Numbered from the stretch's first letter, positions 17,794-26,830 are shown. The stretch is 64,000 nucleotides of DNA from Anoxybacillus amylolyticus (GCF_001634285.1 NZ_CP015439.1:186001-250000); one strand, 5' to 3'. A program made the numbers and translations. The notes: generated by a model from the sequence alone, not told the origin.

Positions 17794-18141
17794 CCGATGC
17801 CTCCTGTGTATGTGTGAGTGGTTACAGATAGTTTTAAAAACATCTGTAACCCTCAAAAACGTTGGTATATCAATAGTTTTAGATATTCATTTTTACGGTT
17901 ACAGATTACTCTCACAAAAACTTTTTATTTTTTTATCTTCGATTTTTGAAGTTATATTTTTTTTAAAGTTTATTTCTCTATTTATCTGTTACCTTAATAA
18001 AAAAATAAGAAAAAATATTGATATATCAATAATTATAAAGGTTACAGATAAATTTTGGAAGTGTAACCCCATTATATGTAAAAAAGGTTAAAAGTATTGA
18101 AATATCAAGGTTTTTAAAGAAGGCGAAAGGTTACAGATGTT
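17794..18141. repeat. AT-rich region with GGTTACAGAT repeats (candidate phage origin)
   Basis: A 348-bp gene-free stretch. The decamer GGTTACAGAT occurs perfectly at 17820-17829, 17897-17906, 18040-18049 and 18129-18138, and inverted (ATCTGTAACC) at 17842-17851, 18148-18157 and 18160-18169. A one-mismatch copy lies at 17984-17993. The last two inverted copies are in the 3' end of the primase gene and encode its repeated VTD. A perfect palindrome TATTGATATATCAATA is at 18016-18031, and part of it recurs at 17866-17875. Iteron-like repeats plus AT-rich DNA beside the primase suggest a replication origin; a regulator binding array is the alternative. Confidence 0.7.
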
Positions 18142-20004
18142 TCATTGATCTGTAACCATATCTGTAACCTTTTGATAATATCGAATCGGCTTCCCGTTTA
18201 TTTTTCTTACTCTACTTTCATACCCCACATTTGCTAATCTCCGCCCAAATTCCACTTTTCCGACTTCTCGCAATCCATTTTCGAAACAAAAGGCGACATA
18301 CGCGTTATACACATCTTTTGCTGGACGATTCAAAATCACATGCTGATTTTCACTCTCGAATGCTAGTACATTATCACTCGCAATAAAATACTCTTTCGTT
18401 TTCGCTTGAATCGTTAAGCTTTCGGTTAATTTTCCGCCATTCGCTTTAATACGTTGAATCCCTTCAAGCGCTAAACGTAAGATATAACTTTTTGCATTCG
18501 GAGATGACAATTTACGATCTAAATCCAAGTCGCGACGCTTCACATGATTGTCGCAAGGGATAACGACCACGCGCCGAGCGATACCGCCAGACTTGTCTTT
18601 AAAGGTCGGCATGTCGTTACATGTAAAAATGAGCGTCGCTCGATTTTTCAACTTAAACGGTTGTTGGTAAATCGGGCGAACCATGATCGGGTCGCCGGAG
18701 GTAAGCGTCTTAAAATTTTTGGACTGTTCCATGTAGCTTGCGTCGATGTCGTCGCCAATATTTACGAGCTTGCCTTCTAAAAACGCCACGCTTGTCGCAT
18801 CGTTAAAGTCATTTAGCGTCAGTTGTGACGCTAATTCCCCTGCAAATTCACTAATCATTTTCAAAAATGTACTTTTCCCATTGTTCCCTTTATGTCCTTG
18901 AAAGAAAAAGACGACGTGTGGGAACGAATGCGTCATAAGAATATGGGCAAACATTTCTTCAATGACCATGCGCAAGTCTTTTCGGTTCATCGTAAAAAAG
19001 TCTAAAAACTGATCTACATGCTTATCGTACGCATCTTCTTGGTATTGAACGTCTAAATAATACGGAGTAAATCCATAATCGGCTTCAATTACTTCGCCGT
19101 CGTCGATAATATAGCCGCCTGGCAGCTTGATCGGGAAGTCTTGCTCTTCGATGTATTCGGACTTGATTTTAAACAGTTCTATCAGCTGTTTATGTTGGTT
19201 TGGTTTCAGTTTAATCAGCTTGTCAATTTCACGTAGTAGTTTATTGTCATTGCATACGTAATGATCGTCTTGCTTAAAATATAGTTTTTGTTGATAGTAT
19301 TTAATATCTAGCCGACCGACAAGCACTTCACTTGTCATGACGATATCTTTTTCGTTCAAAAATTGAACGGCTTGTCCTTTTTTCTTTTTCTCATAGGTTT
19401 GGTTCACCGATTCAATCAGTGGAACGAGCTCTTTTTCTTTTAACGGTTCACCAAACACAAGATCGTTAATAAAATGTGCCAATTCCTCGACGAATGTATC
19501 ATCTAGTTCATACATTTCTTTCGCTGTAAGCAAGTGTGTAAATAATGCTGAATTACGTCCCTGCCCTTCTACGAGCCCCGTTAACACCTGTTTTAAGTGC
19601 ATCGGGTATAAATATACCGGGAGCGTCGGAAGTGCGCTAAAATCGTCTAAAAAATGCCCATTTTGCATCGGTCGCAATTTACCATCTTGTTTAATGACAG
19701 CGATGGACTTTTTCCCTGTTTTGTAGTCCACTGACATGCCCGCGACCGTTAATTTGCCGGTCCAGTTTTTGATTAAGATTTTCGGTTTCTGGTAGTATAA
19801 ATGGCAACCGCGACTGCTTTCGACTCGTAAAGTGGGAAAGAGGCGAAAGAGTTTTTCAATCGCCTCATTTCGTTCGTCAAAATCGACAACGACGATCGAG
19901 CTGTTAAGCAAGATAGCCGCGTCTTCATAGTGTTCGTGCGTTGTGCTAAAGATGTCAAGGGAATGCTTCGGCACTTTCCCATCTAACTCGATGTATTTAA
20001 TCAT
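18142..20004 (-). CDS. Phage primase-helicase (P4/D5 type, DUF5906-like)
   Basis: 620 residues starting at MIKYIELDGKVPKH, after AGGTGAC. The N-terminal part resembles a prim-pol domain (IVVVDFDERNEAIEKL with acidic residues; SSRGCHLYYQKP). The C-terminal half is an SF3/D5-type helicase with Walker A in QGHKGNNGKSTFL and Walker B in VNIGDDIDASY. It would unwind and prime phage DNA at the origin, possibly at the adjacent repeats. Its last codons contain two of the repeat copies. Confidence 0.9.
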   Translation of the reverse strand: MIKYIELDGKVPKHSLDIFSTTHEHYEDAAILLNSSIVVVDFDERNEAIEKLFRLFPTLRVESSRGCHLYYQKPKILIKNWTGKLTVAGMSVDYKTGKKSIAVIKQDGKLRPMQNGHFLDDFSALPTLPVYLYPMHLKQVLTGLVEGQGRNSALFTHLLTAKEMYELDDTFVEELAHFINDLVFGEPLKEKELVPLIESVNQTYEKKKKGQAVQFLNEKDIVMTSEVLVGRLDIKYYQQKLYFKQDDHYVCNDNKLLREIDKLIKLKPNQHKQLIELFKIKSEYIEEQDFPIKLPGGYIIDDGEVIEADYGFTPYYLDVQYQEDAYDKHVDQFLDFFTMNRKDLRMVIEEMFAHILMTHSFPHVVFFFQGHKGNNGKSTFLKMISEFAGELASQLTLNDFNDATSVAFLEGKLVNIGDDIDASYMEQSKNFKTLTSGDPIMVRPIYQQPFKLKNRATLIFTCNDMPTFKDKSGGIARRVVVIPCDNHVKRRDLDLDRKLSSPNAKSYILRLALEGIQRIKANGGKLTESLTIQAKTKEYFIASDNVLAFESENQHVILNRPAKDVYNAYVAFCFENGLREVGKVEFGRRLANVGYESRVRKINGKPIRYYQKVTDMVTDQ

Positions 20005-20008
20005 CTTG

Positions 20009-20242
20009 TCACCTGCCTTGGTGTTTTGCTTGTATAAATCCCAAGCAATGCTCTCGAATCTTTTGTGCAGTTTTCGGTCCAATTCCCGCGATTTCTTCTA
20101 ACGATTTGAGCCACTCTAACATAATTTTTGTGTCCAGTTCATTTTGTCGTTTCGCTCCTGCTTCAAACCCTTTATTCCACGCTGCTATGATTTCTGGGTG
20201 AAAGGGAGAAGATGAGCTCTCCCTTTCTCGTTTACGCTTCAT
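20009..20242 (-). CDS. Small helix-hairpin-helix protein
   Basis: 77 residues. The C-terminal half EIAGIGPKTAQKIREH is a helix-hairpin-helix, a non-specific DNA-binding motif. The N-terminal part is charged and serine-rich (KRKRERESSSSPFHPE). It lies between the dUTPase remnant and the primase gene and shares one base with the former. A replication accessory role is likely but not proven. Confidence 0.75.
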   Translation of the reverse strand: MKRKRERESSSSPFHPEIIAAWNKGFEAGAKRQNELDTKIMLEWLKSLEEIAGIGPKTAQKIREHCLGFIQAKHQGR

Positions 20243-20610
20243 TAATAACCACCGTCTTGACGTTGGTGGTTAACTTTGTTTTTGCTCATGTATTTCTCAA
20301 AAATCATTTCTGGTGTCAATCCGACCATTCGGGACAAAGACAACAAGAAGTGCCACAGGTCAATCACTTCTTCTTGCAATCGACACAAATCAATTTGCTT
20401 CTCTTGTTTCCACCATTTCCAGTTGACTTCTCGACGTATTTCATCAATTTCACTTTCCATTGCGATCGTGATAGCGACCACCCACTCGTCGAGTGTTTTA
20501 TCGATGTTGCGCTCGGTAATGATACGTTCGTCTAATGCTTGTTGCATACGAAACATCGTTTCGAGTTTTTCAATCTCCTCGCCCTCGAGTATTTCCATCG
20601 CTGTCGTTAG
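20242..20610 (-). pseudogene. dUTPase-like gene, 3' part, interrupted by IS66 element
   Basis: The remaining ~122 codons belong to a dimeric dUTPase/MazG-like family (MFRMQQALDERIITERN; WVVAITIAMESEIDEIRREV; WWKQEKQ; EEVIDLWHFLLSLSRMVGL). The family hydrolyses dUTP and keeps uracil out of DNA. The 5' end has been cut off by an IS66-type element. The missing start lies at 22,245-22,339, and both parts meet in frame at the duplicated CTAACGAC. An internal ATG (MEILEGEE) or a TTG within the IS could give a shortened product, but neither has a clear ribosome binding site. Confidence 0.8.
20603..20610. repeat. Target site duplication, left copy
   Basis: GTCGTTAG on the plus strand (CTAACGAC in the direction of the phage gene), repeated at 22245-22252 on the other side of the IS. 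Eight bases is the usual duplication for IS66-family insertions. Confidence 0.85.
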
Positions 20611-20654
20611 GTATCCATTCAGCCCAATACTAGTGAGATTTTCAGAATCCAGCA

Positions 20655-20689
20655 CCAATAGGGCATTTCCAGTATCGAAAATGCCCTAG
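20655..20689. terminator. Hairpin inside the IS after the transposase gene
   Basis: Plus-strand AGGGCATTTCCAGTATCG pairs with AAATGCCCT: arms GGGCATTT and AAATGCCC around a ten-base loop. It lies directly at the transposase stop codon and may end transposase transcription or insulate the element. No long T tract is seen, so a terminator role is tentative. Confidence 0.4.
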
Positions 20690-22143
20690 GAGGAATGGAG
20701 AATCGTTTGGAGAGACTCCCCACTTAGAAGTCTTTGCAACGATTCCCAAACCGGCTTTCCGTGTTTTTGCAGGGTAGAAATGACGCTGCGAATGGTGCAG
20801 AAAGCCTCGGCATCGTCTTCCTGACGAAACGTTCCGGAAATTTTTTGTTTGACTTTCACCATCCGCAAATCACGCTCGGCTTGGTTGTTGTCAAACGGCA
20901 CTTCTTTCTTTCGCAGGAAGAGAAGCGCTTCTTGCTTGCGCTTTTCCAGGCGCTGGATGAAATTTTGCGCGTTGCGGACGCCTTCATGGTTGCCTTGTCG
21001 GCAACGTTCATCGAGTTCTTGTCGACCATTCGCTAGAAGCTGGTCGTACACTGCTTCCCAATACCGGACTTCCTCTTCCGGTAGAGCTCCGCCCGCTTTC
21101 TCCACCGCCTGTTTCATCTCCAACAGTGCTTCGGTCATCTCTTTCGACCATGAATGGCCGTAAAGTTCCGTATATGCCCGAAGCTCCCGGAGATGATGGG
21201 CGTGGCAAAGCGCATGGCTCGCCTCTGTGTACATCGGGTACACCGAATACGCATCGTGTACCATCGTTCCTTTGTACCGTGGCAAGATCCCGATGTCGTC
21301 CGTCGCTTGCTTTCCACGGGAACGATGAAGCCCGTATCGTGTGACCTTGGCAGTGGAAGCCACATGCACCCATTGGTTCTTTCTGTTCACACGCAGGCTC
21401 GTTTCATCGACGTGCAACGTGCTGGAGGTTAGCAACGCCGTTTCGATCTCTTTGAGCGCTGCTTCTAACACAGGGAGCCACCGTCTCGTCATGTTCACGA
21501 CTGTGCCTGCACTGATTGAATGGCCCACTAACGCTTTGACCATCTCCGTGACACGCTCGCACGGGATCAACTGCGCATGATTCCAGTATAAAACAAGGGA
21601 AGTGATGGCTGGTCCGTACTGGACATGATTCGTGACATAAAAAGGGAACTCTGCCTGCTGGACGAGATGACATTTCGGACACCCCTTCACTTCCCGTTCG
21701 TGTTGAGTCACTTCCATTCGAACCACTGGGAGGTCGAACACTTGGCGAATGTCTACTTGAAGCGGAGCAACATGTTCTAAAGAGTGACCACATCCTTTGC
21801 ATTTGGTCACGCGGTGAAGGACTCGATGGTCAGGATTCGGTACTTGGCGGAGCGTCGTTCCTCGATGCCCTAGTTGCCCTCCCGGCTGTTTCTCCGACGG
21901 TTGGCGAGAAGGGGATTTCGCCACAAACCGGTCAGAGGACGGCGGTAAGTGGCTGTTCGTACTGTTTTTTTTCGTACGGGCTTCTAATTCTGCAATACGT
22001 GCTTTTAATTGTTGGTTTTCTTGTCTTAGCTGCTCGTTTTCTTTGATGAGTTTTTCGATGGTTTGCGCTTGGCGCTCGATTTTTGCGACCATGCTTTCGA
22101 GTGTAAAGACCGCTTGTTGAAAATCAAAAACAACGTTTGCCAT
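20686..22143 (-). CDS. IS66-family transposase
   Basis: 485 residues from MANVVFDFQQAVFTLESM (GGGAGGTG 7 nt ahead). Domains in order: N-terminal leucine-zipper-like coiled coil (residues ~15-60); the TnpC homeodomain-like part (NSTNSHLPPSSDRF); a zinc-binding part (CKGCGHSLEHV and GCPKCHLV); then the DDE catalytic domain (LHVDETSLRV; HDAYSVYP; FDNNQAERDLRMVKVKQKIS). It appears intact, so the element could still move. Confidence 0.95.
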   Translation of the reverse strand: MANVVFDFQQAVFTLESMVAKIERQAQTIEKLIKENEQLRQENQQLKARIAELEARTKKNSTNSHLPPSSDRFVAKSPSRQPSEKQPGGQLGHRGTTLRQVPNPDHRVLHRVTKCKGCGHSLEHVAPLQVDIRQVFDLPVVRMEVTQHEREVKGCPKCHLVQQAEFPFYVTNHVQYGPAITSLVLYWNHAQLIPCERVTEMVKALVGHSISAGTVVNMTRRWLPVLEAALKEIETALLTSSTLHVDETSLRVNRKNQWVHVASTAKVTRYGLHRSRGKQATDDIGILPRYKGTMVHDAYSVYPMYTEASHALCHAHHLRELRAYTELYGHSWSKEMTEALLEMKQAVEKAGGALPEEEVRYWEAVYDQLLANGRQELDERCRQGNHEGVRNAQNFIQRLEKRKQEALLFLRKKEVPFDNNQAERDLRMVKVKQKISGTFRQEDDAEAFCTIRSVISTLQKHGKPVWESLQRLLSGESLQTILHSS

Positions 22144-22244
22144 CGTGTTCACCTCCCTTGTCTTGGATGGTACTAGTATAGACAAGGGGAGCAGAAATAA
22201 ACCCGATCTCGTAAACTTTTTCTATGTAACGGCTGAATAGTTAC

Positions 22245-22252
22245 GTCGTTAG
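22245..22252. repeat. Target site duplication, right copy
   Basis: Second copy of GTCGTTAG, directly next to the right inverted repeat of the IS66-type element. It lets the original uninterrupted reading frame be rebuilt. Confidence 0.85.
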
Positions 22253-22339
22253 ACCTGCGGCAAAAGAATCAAGCTGTCTATATCTCTTTGCCTCTGAAAT
22301 TAGTTTTTTTAGACGTTCTAACACTGTTTGTTTTGTCAT
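22245..22339 (-). pseudogene. 5' fragment of the IS-interrupted dUTPase-like gene
   Basis: ATG at 22339 follows GAGAGGAG with good spacing. It encodes MTKQTVLERLKKLISEAKRY, then RQLDSFAAGLTT, and runs into the IS, where TAA is met at once. Joined to 20,602 and below after removing one duplication copy, the frame continues as ...GLTTAMEILEGEE... into the dUTPase-like part. The extra ~40 N-terminal residues could be a family extension or a formerly separate small gene fused in frame. Confidence 0.75.
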
Positions 22340-22341
22340 TT

Positions 22342-22869
22342 TTACTCCTCTCTTGCACTCGTAAAATAGTTATTAAACTTATCCCGTTTCGGAAACTCGC
22401 CTTTTGTCGGGAACACATCGACAGGTGCAGCACATTGGTAACACTCTACTTCTTTCACACCTTCTTTTTCGTATCTCACGCCCTTAAATCCGCAGTTTGG
22501 GCACTCGTAAAAGACTTTGTAGTGAGGGATGCCGTCCTTGATCTTGATTCCGGTGAGATGGAACGTCGGCTTTCCTTCTTGTGCTGCTTTCTGCTCTTGA
22601 TCACGATACCAATCGCGGAGTGGTTCTGGAAGTAACGAGATCACGTCTTCGTTTACAGTGATTGGTTTCATTTTGATTTCGGTTGTTTTGAAATTTTTAA
22701 TCTCGATTTTAGGTTTAATGGCCACTTCTCCTGTCTTGCTTCCATGATTGAGAAGCCCTAAAAAATCGAGCGTTTTGTTCAGCAAGCGTTCAAATGATTC
22801 AACTGGGAAATTTTCGATCTTTAAACGTGCACTTTTTTCGCCATTTGACAAAGTAATTTGAACGTTCAT
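22342..22869 (-). CDS. Phage protein with C-terminal zinc ribbon
   Basis: 175 residues, family not identified. The N-terminal part is beta-rich (MNVQITLSNGEKSARLKIEN). Residues ~118-148 hold CPNC and CYQC pairs (YECPNCGFKGVRYE; ECYQCAAPVDVFP), a zinc ribbon likely to bind nucleic acid. It is downstream of the DNA polymerase gene, so a replication role is plausible. Confidence 0.7.
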   Translation of the reverse strand: MNVQITLSNGEKSARLKIENFPVESFERLLNKTLDFLGLLNHGSKTGEVAIKPKIEIKNFKTTEIKMKPITVNEDVISLLPEPLRDWYRDQEQKAAQEGKPTFHLTGIKIKDGIPHYKVFYECPNCGFKGVRYEKEGVKEVECYQCAAPVDVFPTKGEFPKRDKFNNYFTSAREE

Positions 22870-22881
22870 ATGATAACCTCC

Positions 22882-24570
22882 CTAAAATACATTGCTTTGC
22901 ACAAGCTTAATGTAATAATTGATATCGATGAGCTTTTTGTTCATCTCGCTGATTTCTCCGTTCCAAACAAAACTCCGTTCGCTTGTGTTCGGCACTTTAT
23001 AGTACTTATGGTCGCGAACTTTATAGACACCGCCGTAATGAATTTGATTGGTCGCAAAAATACGATTGACTTTTTGCAATGGTACCATTTTCCCTTCTAC
23101 TTCATGTGCCATCCCATCAAACTTGCCTGCTTTCGCTATCACTTGAAATAAGTCAAGCTGATTATTTTTCCAAGCCTCGATGATTGTTTTTGGAATTGGA
23201 ATGTTGTACATATAAAAATTCACAAGCGCTTTATCAACGATATGAAGGCTGTTGCGTTCCCAATCACCACCTTGATATTTCGACATTCTTCCTTTCGCTT
23301 TAATCGTTCCGTCCGTGTATTGCACAACGTAATTATTCACATCTCGTTGTGCAATTTTGTGGATATCATCTACATCAAGCGACAGCTGATACTGTTCGCC
23401 AAATCGGCGAATGATTTCTAAAATCATGTCCTTCATACCGTCTTCGTAAGCGATAATGATTCCATCTGTATTCGACTGAATCAGCTTCGCGAACGGTTCA
23501 AGAAGCAAGATAAGGTGCGTCAAAATGAGCTGACCGTTCATCGTGACGTTGTTAAACTGTTTCGGGTCGAATAATGGATTATACTCTGATTTCATTGCGC
23601 CAAAGGCACTGTTAAGCACAATTTTATAGATTTCGTGTTTTCGGTCGTTTTGTTTCTTTAACGCCAAACGTTGTTCGTAAATGCGTGTGAAAAGTTCAGG
23701 GCTTTCGGCTTGCCGACTAATAAATTGATTGTTAATCATCAGCGACGGGAAGTAAGACGAAACGTCAATTTGCATCATCTGTCCCGTATGACGAAAATTT
23801 TCAATCGCCCCATGCACACCTCCAAAACCAAACGTATGCTTAATGCCGGCAATCTCGATTTCTAATTTTTCTTTCTCCAGCGCATCGTGATCTTCTCCTT
23901 GTATGTATCGTTTCTTGATGTTTTCATAAAAAGCAATCACTTCGCGCGGCAATTCTTTTCTTTTGAGACGCTGATCAAATTCTAGATGCAATCGGTCACG
24001 GGGAAGCTTTTTTGGTTTCGTCTTTAATACGGATGCCGAAAGACTCGCTTTTGTTTTCTTCACAGCTGTCACTGGAAGCTTAAAAGCATCCACAATTTCA
24101 AACTTACTCGTAAAATAGTCTTCTCGCAGTTCGAACACTTTTTTTGTTGTTCGGACATCGTTTTCGCAATACTGAAATACTAGCTCTACTTCTTCTTTCG
24201 TTAGTGGACGATTAATATCAAAATCAATCGGCGTTTCTTTAATATCAAGCCCCATATTCGCTTGGACTTCTTTTAATGACACCCCGTTAATTTCTTGCAT
24301 TGCATCTAATGTGAGATAGCCAAGTGTGGCATTGACTTTTTCACCACGAATCAACTTTTGCGACAATTCGTATGGATCTTTCCCAGTTAACAACCCAGCT
24401 AAAATAATGTCATCGTAGGCATAATTGTTATATCCGACGAATATGCTAGATGTAGATAAGCTGTTGCGGAGCTTATCTGTATCATTATGAATGCGGATGA
24501 CGTGGCCCTCGTTCACGAGGACCACCATCCAATCATAACGAAACACTTCGATATCGTAGAATGTGAACAT
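22882..24570 (-). CDS. Phage DNA polymerase, family B-like
   Basis: 562 residues. The N-terminus FTFYDIEVFRYDW carries the exonuclease DIE motif. Motif A is DVSSYFPSLM (about residue 273), motif B is KIVLNSAFGAMKSEYNPL and motif C is SNTDGIIIAY. These three motifs in order define a family B-type polymerase; the length suggests a compact phage enzyme. It copies phage DNA with the primase-helicase encoded downstream. Confidence 0.9.
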   Translation of the reverse strand: MFTFYDIEVFRYDWMVVLVNEGHVIRIHNDTDKLRNSLSTSSIFVGYNNYAYDDIILAGLLTGKDPYELSQKLIRGEKVNATLGYLTLDAMQEINGVSLKEVQANMGLDIKETPIDFDINRPLTKEEVELVFQYCENDVRTTKKVFELREDYFTSKFEIVDAFKLPVTAVKKTKASLSASVLKTKPKKLPRDRLHLEFDQRLKRKELPREVIAFYENIKKRYIQGEDHDALEKEKLEIEIAGIKHTFGFGGVHGAIENFRHTGQMMQIDVSSYFPSLMINNQFISRQAESPELFTRIYEQRLALKKQNDRKHEIYKIVLNSAFGAMKSEYNPLFDPKQFNNVTMNGQLILTHLILLLEPFAKLIQSNTDGIIIAYEDGMKDMILEIIRRFGEQYQLSLDVDDIHKIAQRDVNNYVVQYTDGTIKAKGRMSKYQGGDWERNSLHIVDKALVNFYMYNIPIPKTIIEAWKNNQLDLFQVIAKAGKFDGMAHEVEGKMVPLQKVNRIFATNQIHYGGVYKVRDHKYYKVPNTSERSFVWNGEISEMNKKLIDINYYIKLVQSNVF

Positions 24571-24581
24571 TTACATCACCA

Positions 24582-25055
24582 TTAAAACGGGATGTCTGCT
24601 GACGCTAATTTGAAGTTCTGAAACTCTTTCATTTCCCCAGTGCGTTTGTCTTTATATCGACTTGTTTTGAGTTCAAGCTCTACGTGTGTACCTAATGCTT
24701 CTTGTAGCTTTTCCACGACAGCTGTTTCAATGTTCGCGATGTCGTCCACGGTCAACTCCACATTAAATACTTGTGCTGCATGTCCCCAAAGCTTTTTAAT
24801 GTTTTGTTCCAATTGTTTTTCGGTGAGCCAGTAGTTTGCAAAATATTTGCGGTTTTCATAGCCTTCATTGATGATTGAAAATGTCAACGAGAGCCATTCT
24901 GTTCCTTTGTCGTTCACGCGAAACTGCACGTCTTCCAAGACGGCATCATAAATGCCATCTGGAAGGTTGTCATAGCCATTATCATCCACGTTGGTTTGAT
25001 GCGGATTGAATCCTTCGTTTAACATTTTTTGTGCGAGTTCTTTTAAATTCATCAT
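24582..25055 (-). CDS. DUF669 protein (phage single-strand DNA binding candidate)
   Basis: 157 residues of the DUF669 family: start NLKELAQKMLNEGFNPHQTN, centre DGIYDAVLEDVQFRVNDKGTEWLSL by position 32-56, end FQNFKLASADIPF. These proteins occur between Sak4-like ATPases and replication genes in many Gram-positive phages and are thought to bind DNA. Here it lies between the Sak4-like and polymerase genes, matching that pattern. Confidence 0.85.
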   Translation of the reverse strand: MMNLKELAQKMLNEGFNPHQTNVDDNGYDNLPDGIYDAVLEDVQFRVNDKGTEWLSLTFSIINEGYENRKYFANYWLTEKQLEQNIKKLWGHAAQVFNVELTVDDIANIETAVVEKLQEALGTHVELELKTSRYKDKRTGEMKEFQNFKLASADIPF

Positions 25056-25103
25056 TCATTACCTCCTGTTTAGCTTGTTAATTAGTTAAAGTAGTTAATT
25101 GCA

Positions 25104-25931
25104 TTACTTCACTCTTGGTGGCCGCGGAGCAGCTGTACGCGGTTTCGGCGCTTGCTCTGCTTCGCTTGCTTGCATTGCTTGCTCCTCTTGCTTTTCTAGC
25201 TGTTCCACAATCTTTTTCGCTTCTTCTTTGCTTGTTTGCGTTGGTTTGTCAAAAGCACCGATGACTGTATCGAGAATGGCCAAAATGCGTTCGTCTTGAA
25301 TCCATTCACGTTGGTAGGCTTTTCGACGATCGACGGCTCTGCGAATATAGTTTTTTCCAATTTTTTGGCACAAGATGTTCATGTCGCAGTTGCCGTTGAC
25401 TGTATTCAAGTGTTTCACGCTGAGAGACGGTACAGGCTTTTCAATGTTGTTTTCCGTAACAGTTGCATAGCGCGAAATATAAATGACATTCATCGGTAAG
25501 GCTTTGAGTTTGACGACAAGTGCGGTAAAAATCGATTTAAAAATCCCAAATCCTTTTCCATACGGAATGTCGCCGATATATTGCACACCGTGTTCTTCAC
25601 AAATAGCCTGTTCGATTAGCGTTACTACATCGTCAATGACGTCTATGACGACTGTTTCAAAGCCATGCTCAGTGGTTTCTAGTTCTTTGATCAGTTCGTT
25701 TAATTGATTGATGACGCTAAAACTGATTTGTCCTGTTTTCGCGTCACGTTCATTTTTTAAGTTAATGCTCGGTGTTTCGATTTGGTCTGCGTTCCCGTCT
25801 GTATTGAAAATGACTGGGTTCGGGAACTGGGAAGCCAAGTATGACTTCCCGTGCATTGTTTGACCCCAAATGAAAAAGTTGCGCGGTGTATCAATCGTTT
25901 TCTTTGGTTGATTTTTCGGTAGTAAGCCCAT
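25104..25931 (-). CDS. RecA-like AAA ATPase (Sak4-type recombinase)
   Basis: 275 residues with Walker A in IWGQTMHGKSYLASQFP and Walker B in FETVVIDVIDDVVTLIE. This is the single-domain RecA-like fold of Sak4 phage annealing/recombination proteins. The C-terminal tail is rich in E, Q, A and P and likely disordered. With the adjacent YqaJ exonuclease it forms a phage recombination pair. Confidence 0.88.
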   Translation of the reverse strand: MGLLPKNQPKKTIDTPRNFFIWGQTMHGKSYLASQFPNPVIFNTDGNADQIETPSINLKNERDAKTGQISFSVINQLNELIKELETTEHGFETVVIDVIDDVVTLIEQAICEEHGVQYIGDIPYGKGFGIFKSIFTALVVKLKALPMNVIYISRYATVTENNIEKPVPSLSVKHLNTVNGNCDMNILCQKIGKNYIRRAVDRRKAYQREWIQDERILAILDTVIGAFDKPTQTSKEEAKKIVEQLEKQEEQAMQASEAEQAPKPRTAAPRPPRVK

Positions 25932-25932
25932 C

Positions 25933-26826
25933 TTAATTTGCCTCCTTTAATTTGATTCGGACACTGCCAGCCGTTGGACTGACTTTGATATATTGTTGCG
26001 CGAGTTCTGGATGCTCTTTTTTGAAGCGTGTGCTATCAAACGACTCGCGTTTTCCGGGAAGTACGCGCGTAATTACTACACGGTCGGTTTCCCATTTCTT
26101 AACATCGTATTCTTCCATGAGCTGATACAGCTTGTCTTTCATGGCTTTGTACTGCTCTTCTAACTTTTTAAAGTTAGAGAGCTGCAATTCTAGCTTTTCT
26201 ACTTGTTGCGCGACGATGGTTAGTTCGTTTTGGCCAACAGACATAAACTCTTGTTCAGTCATATCTTGCTTTTCTTTAAGGTATTCGCAACGAATCCAGA
26301 ACGATTCAATCGCATCTAAAATGTGCTGCACATATTGATTATCGCGATGAACAACTTTGATTTGTAATCGATCCGCATCGAATTCTACGTCAAAATTGTC
26401 TGGGCGCTCATAAAGCGCGAGCCATCCATATTCCACACCAAACTGATACATATACAGTTGCATTTGTGCTTCGTATGAACGAATATCTGGTGTTTTGCCG
26501 TGCGTTTTGATTTCTAAAATCAATTGATTTTCTTGGTCATATCCGTCTGTATTCGAACGAATTCCACGCTCTACATCTGTTTTTGTTGCTGGTTGAAAAT
26601 TTGTTTGGTTAATGGCGTTAATATACTCGCGAATTTGCGGCTCTAGCGCGTTTCCGTATGCTGTATACTCATTTCCTTTGAAGTCTGACGGCTCAATGCC
26701 TGTTTTTTCTTTCGCTAACTGAAACTGCGTTTTGTATTTGCTGATCCCAAGAATGGCTGGAACATCGGATCCGCCAACCCATTTATCGCGATGCTGAACG
26801 ACATTCACATCTTTTTGACCAAACAT
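25933..26826 (-). CDS. YqaJ viral recombinase-type exonuclease
   Basis: 297 residues; the YqaJ signature is WVGGSDVPAILGISKYKT at the start, then NALEPQIREYI, then LILEIKTHGKTPDIRS (the D/ExK nuclease core). It digests double-stranded ends to make tails for the Sak4-like protein. The C-terminal half is a coiled-coil helper region (EKLELQLSNFKKLEEQYKAM). Confidence 0.93.
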   Translation of the reverse strand: MFGQKDVNVVQHRDKWVGGSDVPAILGISKYKTQFQLAKEKTGIEPSDFKGNEYTAYGNALEPQIREYINAINQTNFQPATKTDVERGIRSNTDGYDQENQLILEIKTHGKTPDIRSYEAQMQLYMYQFGVEYGWLALYERPDNFDVEFDADRLQIKVVHRDNQYVQHILDAIESFWIRCEYLKEKQDMTEQEFMSVGQNELTIVAQQVEKLELQLSNFKKLEEQYKAMKDKLYQLMEEYDVKKWETDRVVITRVLPGKRESFDSTRFKKEHPELAQQYIKVSPTAGSVRIKLKEAN

Positions 26827-26830
26827 TCTC

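Larger units (their letters stand above)
20611..22244 (-). mobile_element. IS66-family insertion sequence (ISBst12-like), 1634 bp
   Basis: Bounded by imperfect inverted repeats: GTATCCATTCAGCC at 20611-20624 and, inverted, GTAACTATTCAGCC at 22231-22244. Flanked by an 8-bp duplication, GTCGTTAG. It carries a single large transposase gene without the small IS66 orf1/orf2, as in the ISBst12 subgroup found in thermophilic bacilli. The sharp boundaries and intact transposase suggest a fairly recent insertion into the phage early operon. Confidence 0.92.

Noticed and set aside
17820-18169. CRISPR array
   Set aside because: The repeats are 10 bp, in both directions and irregularly spaced, with no cas genes.
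20242-20658. Complete dUTPase gene using a TTG start at 20658
   Set aside because: That start lies inside the IS element; the natural 5' end is on its other side, so the gene is considered interrupted.
21008-21802. Long antisense frames inside the IS66 transposase
   Set aside because: They are alternate frames of the transposase gene, without ribosome binding sites or family features.
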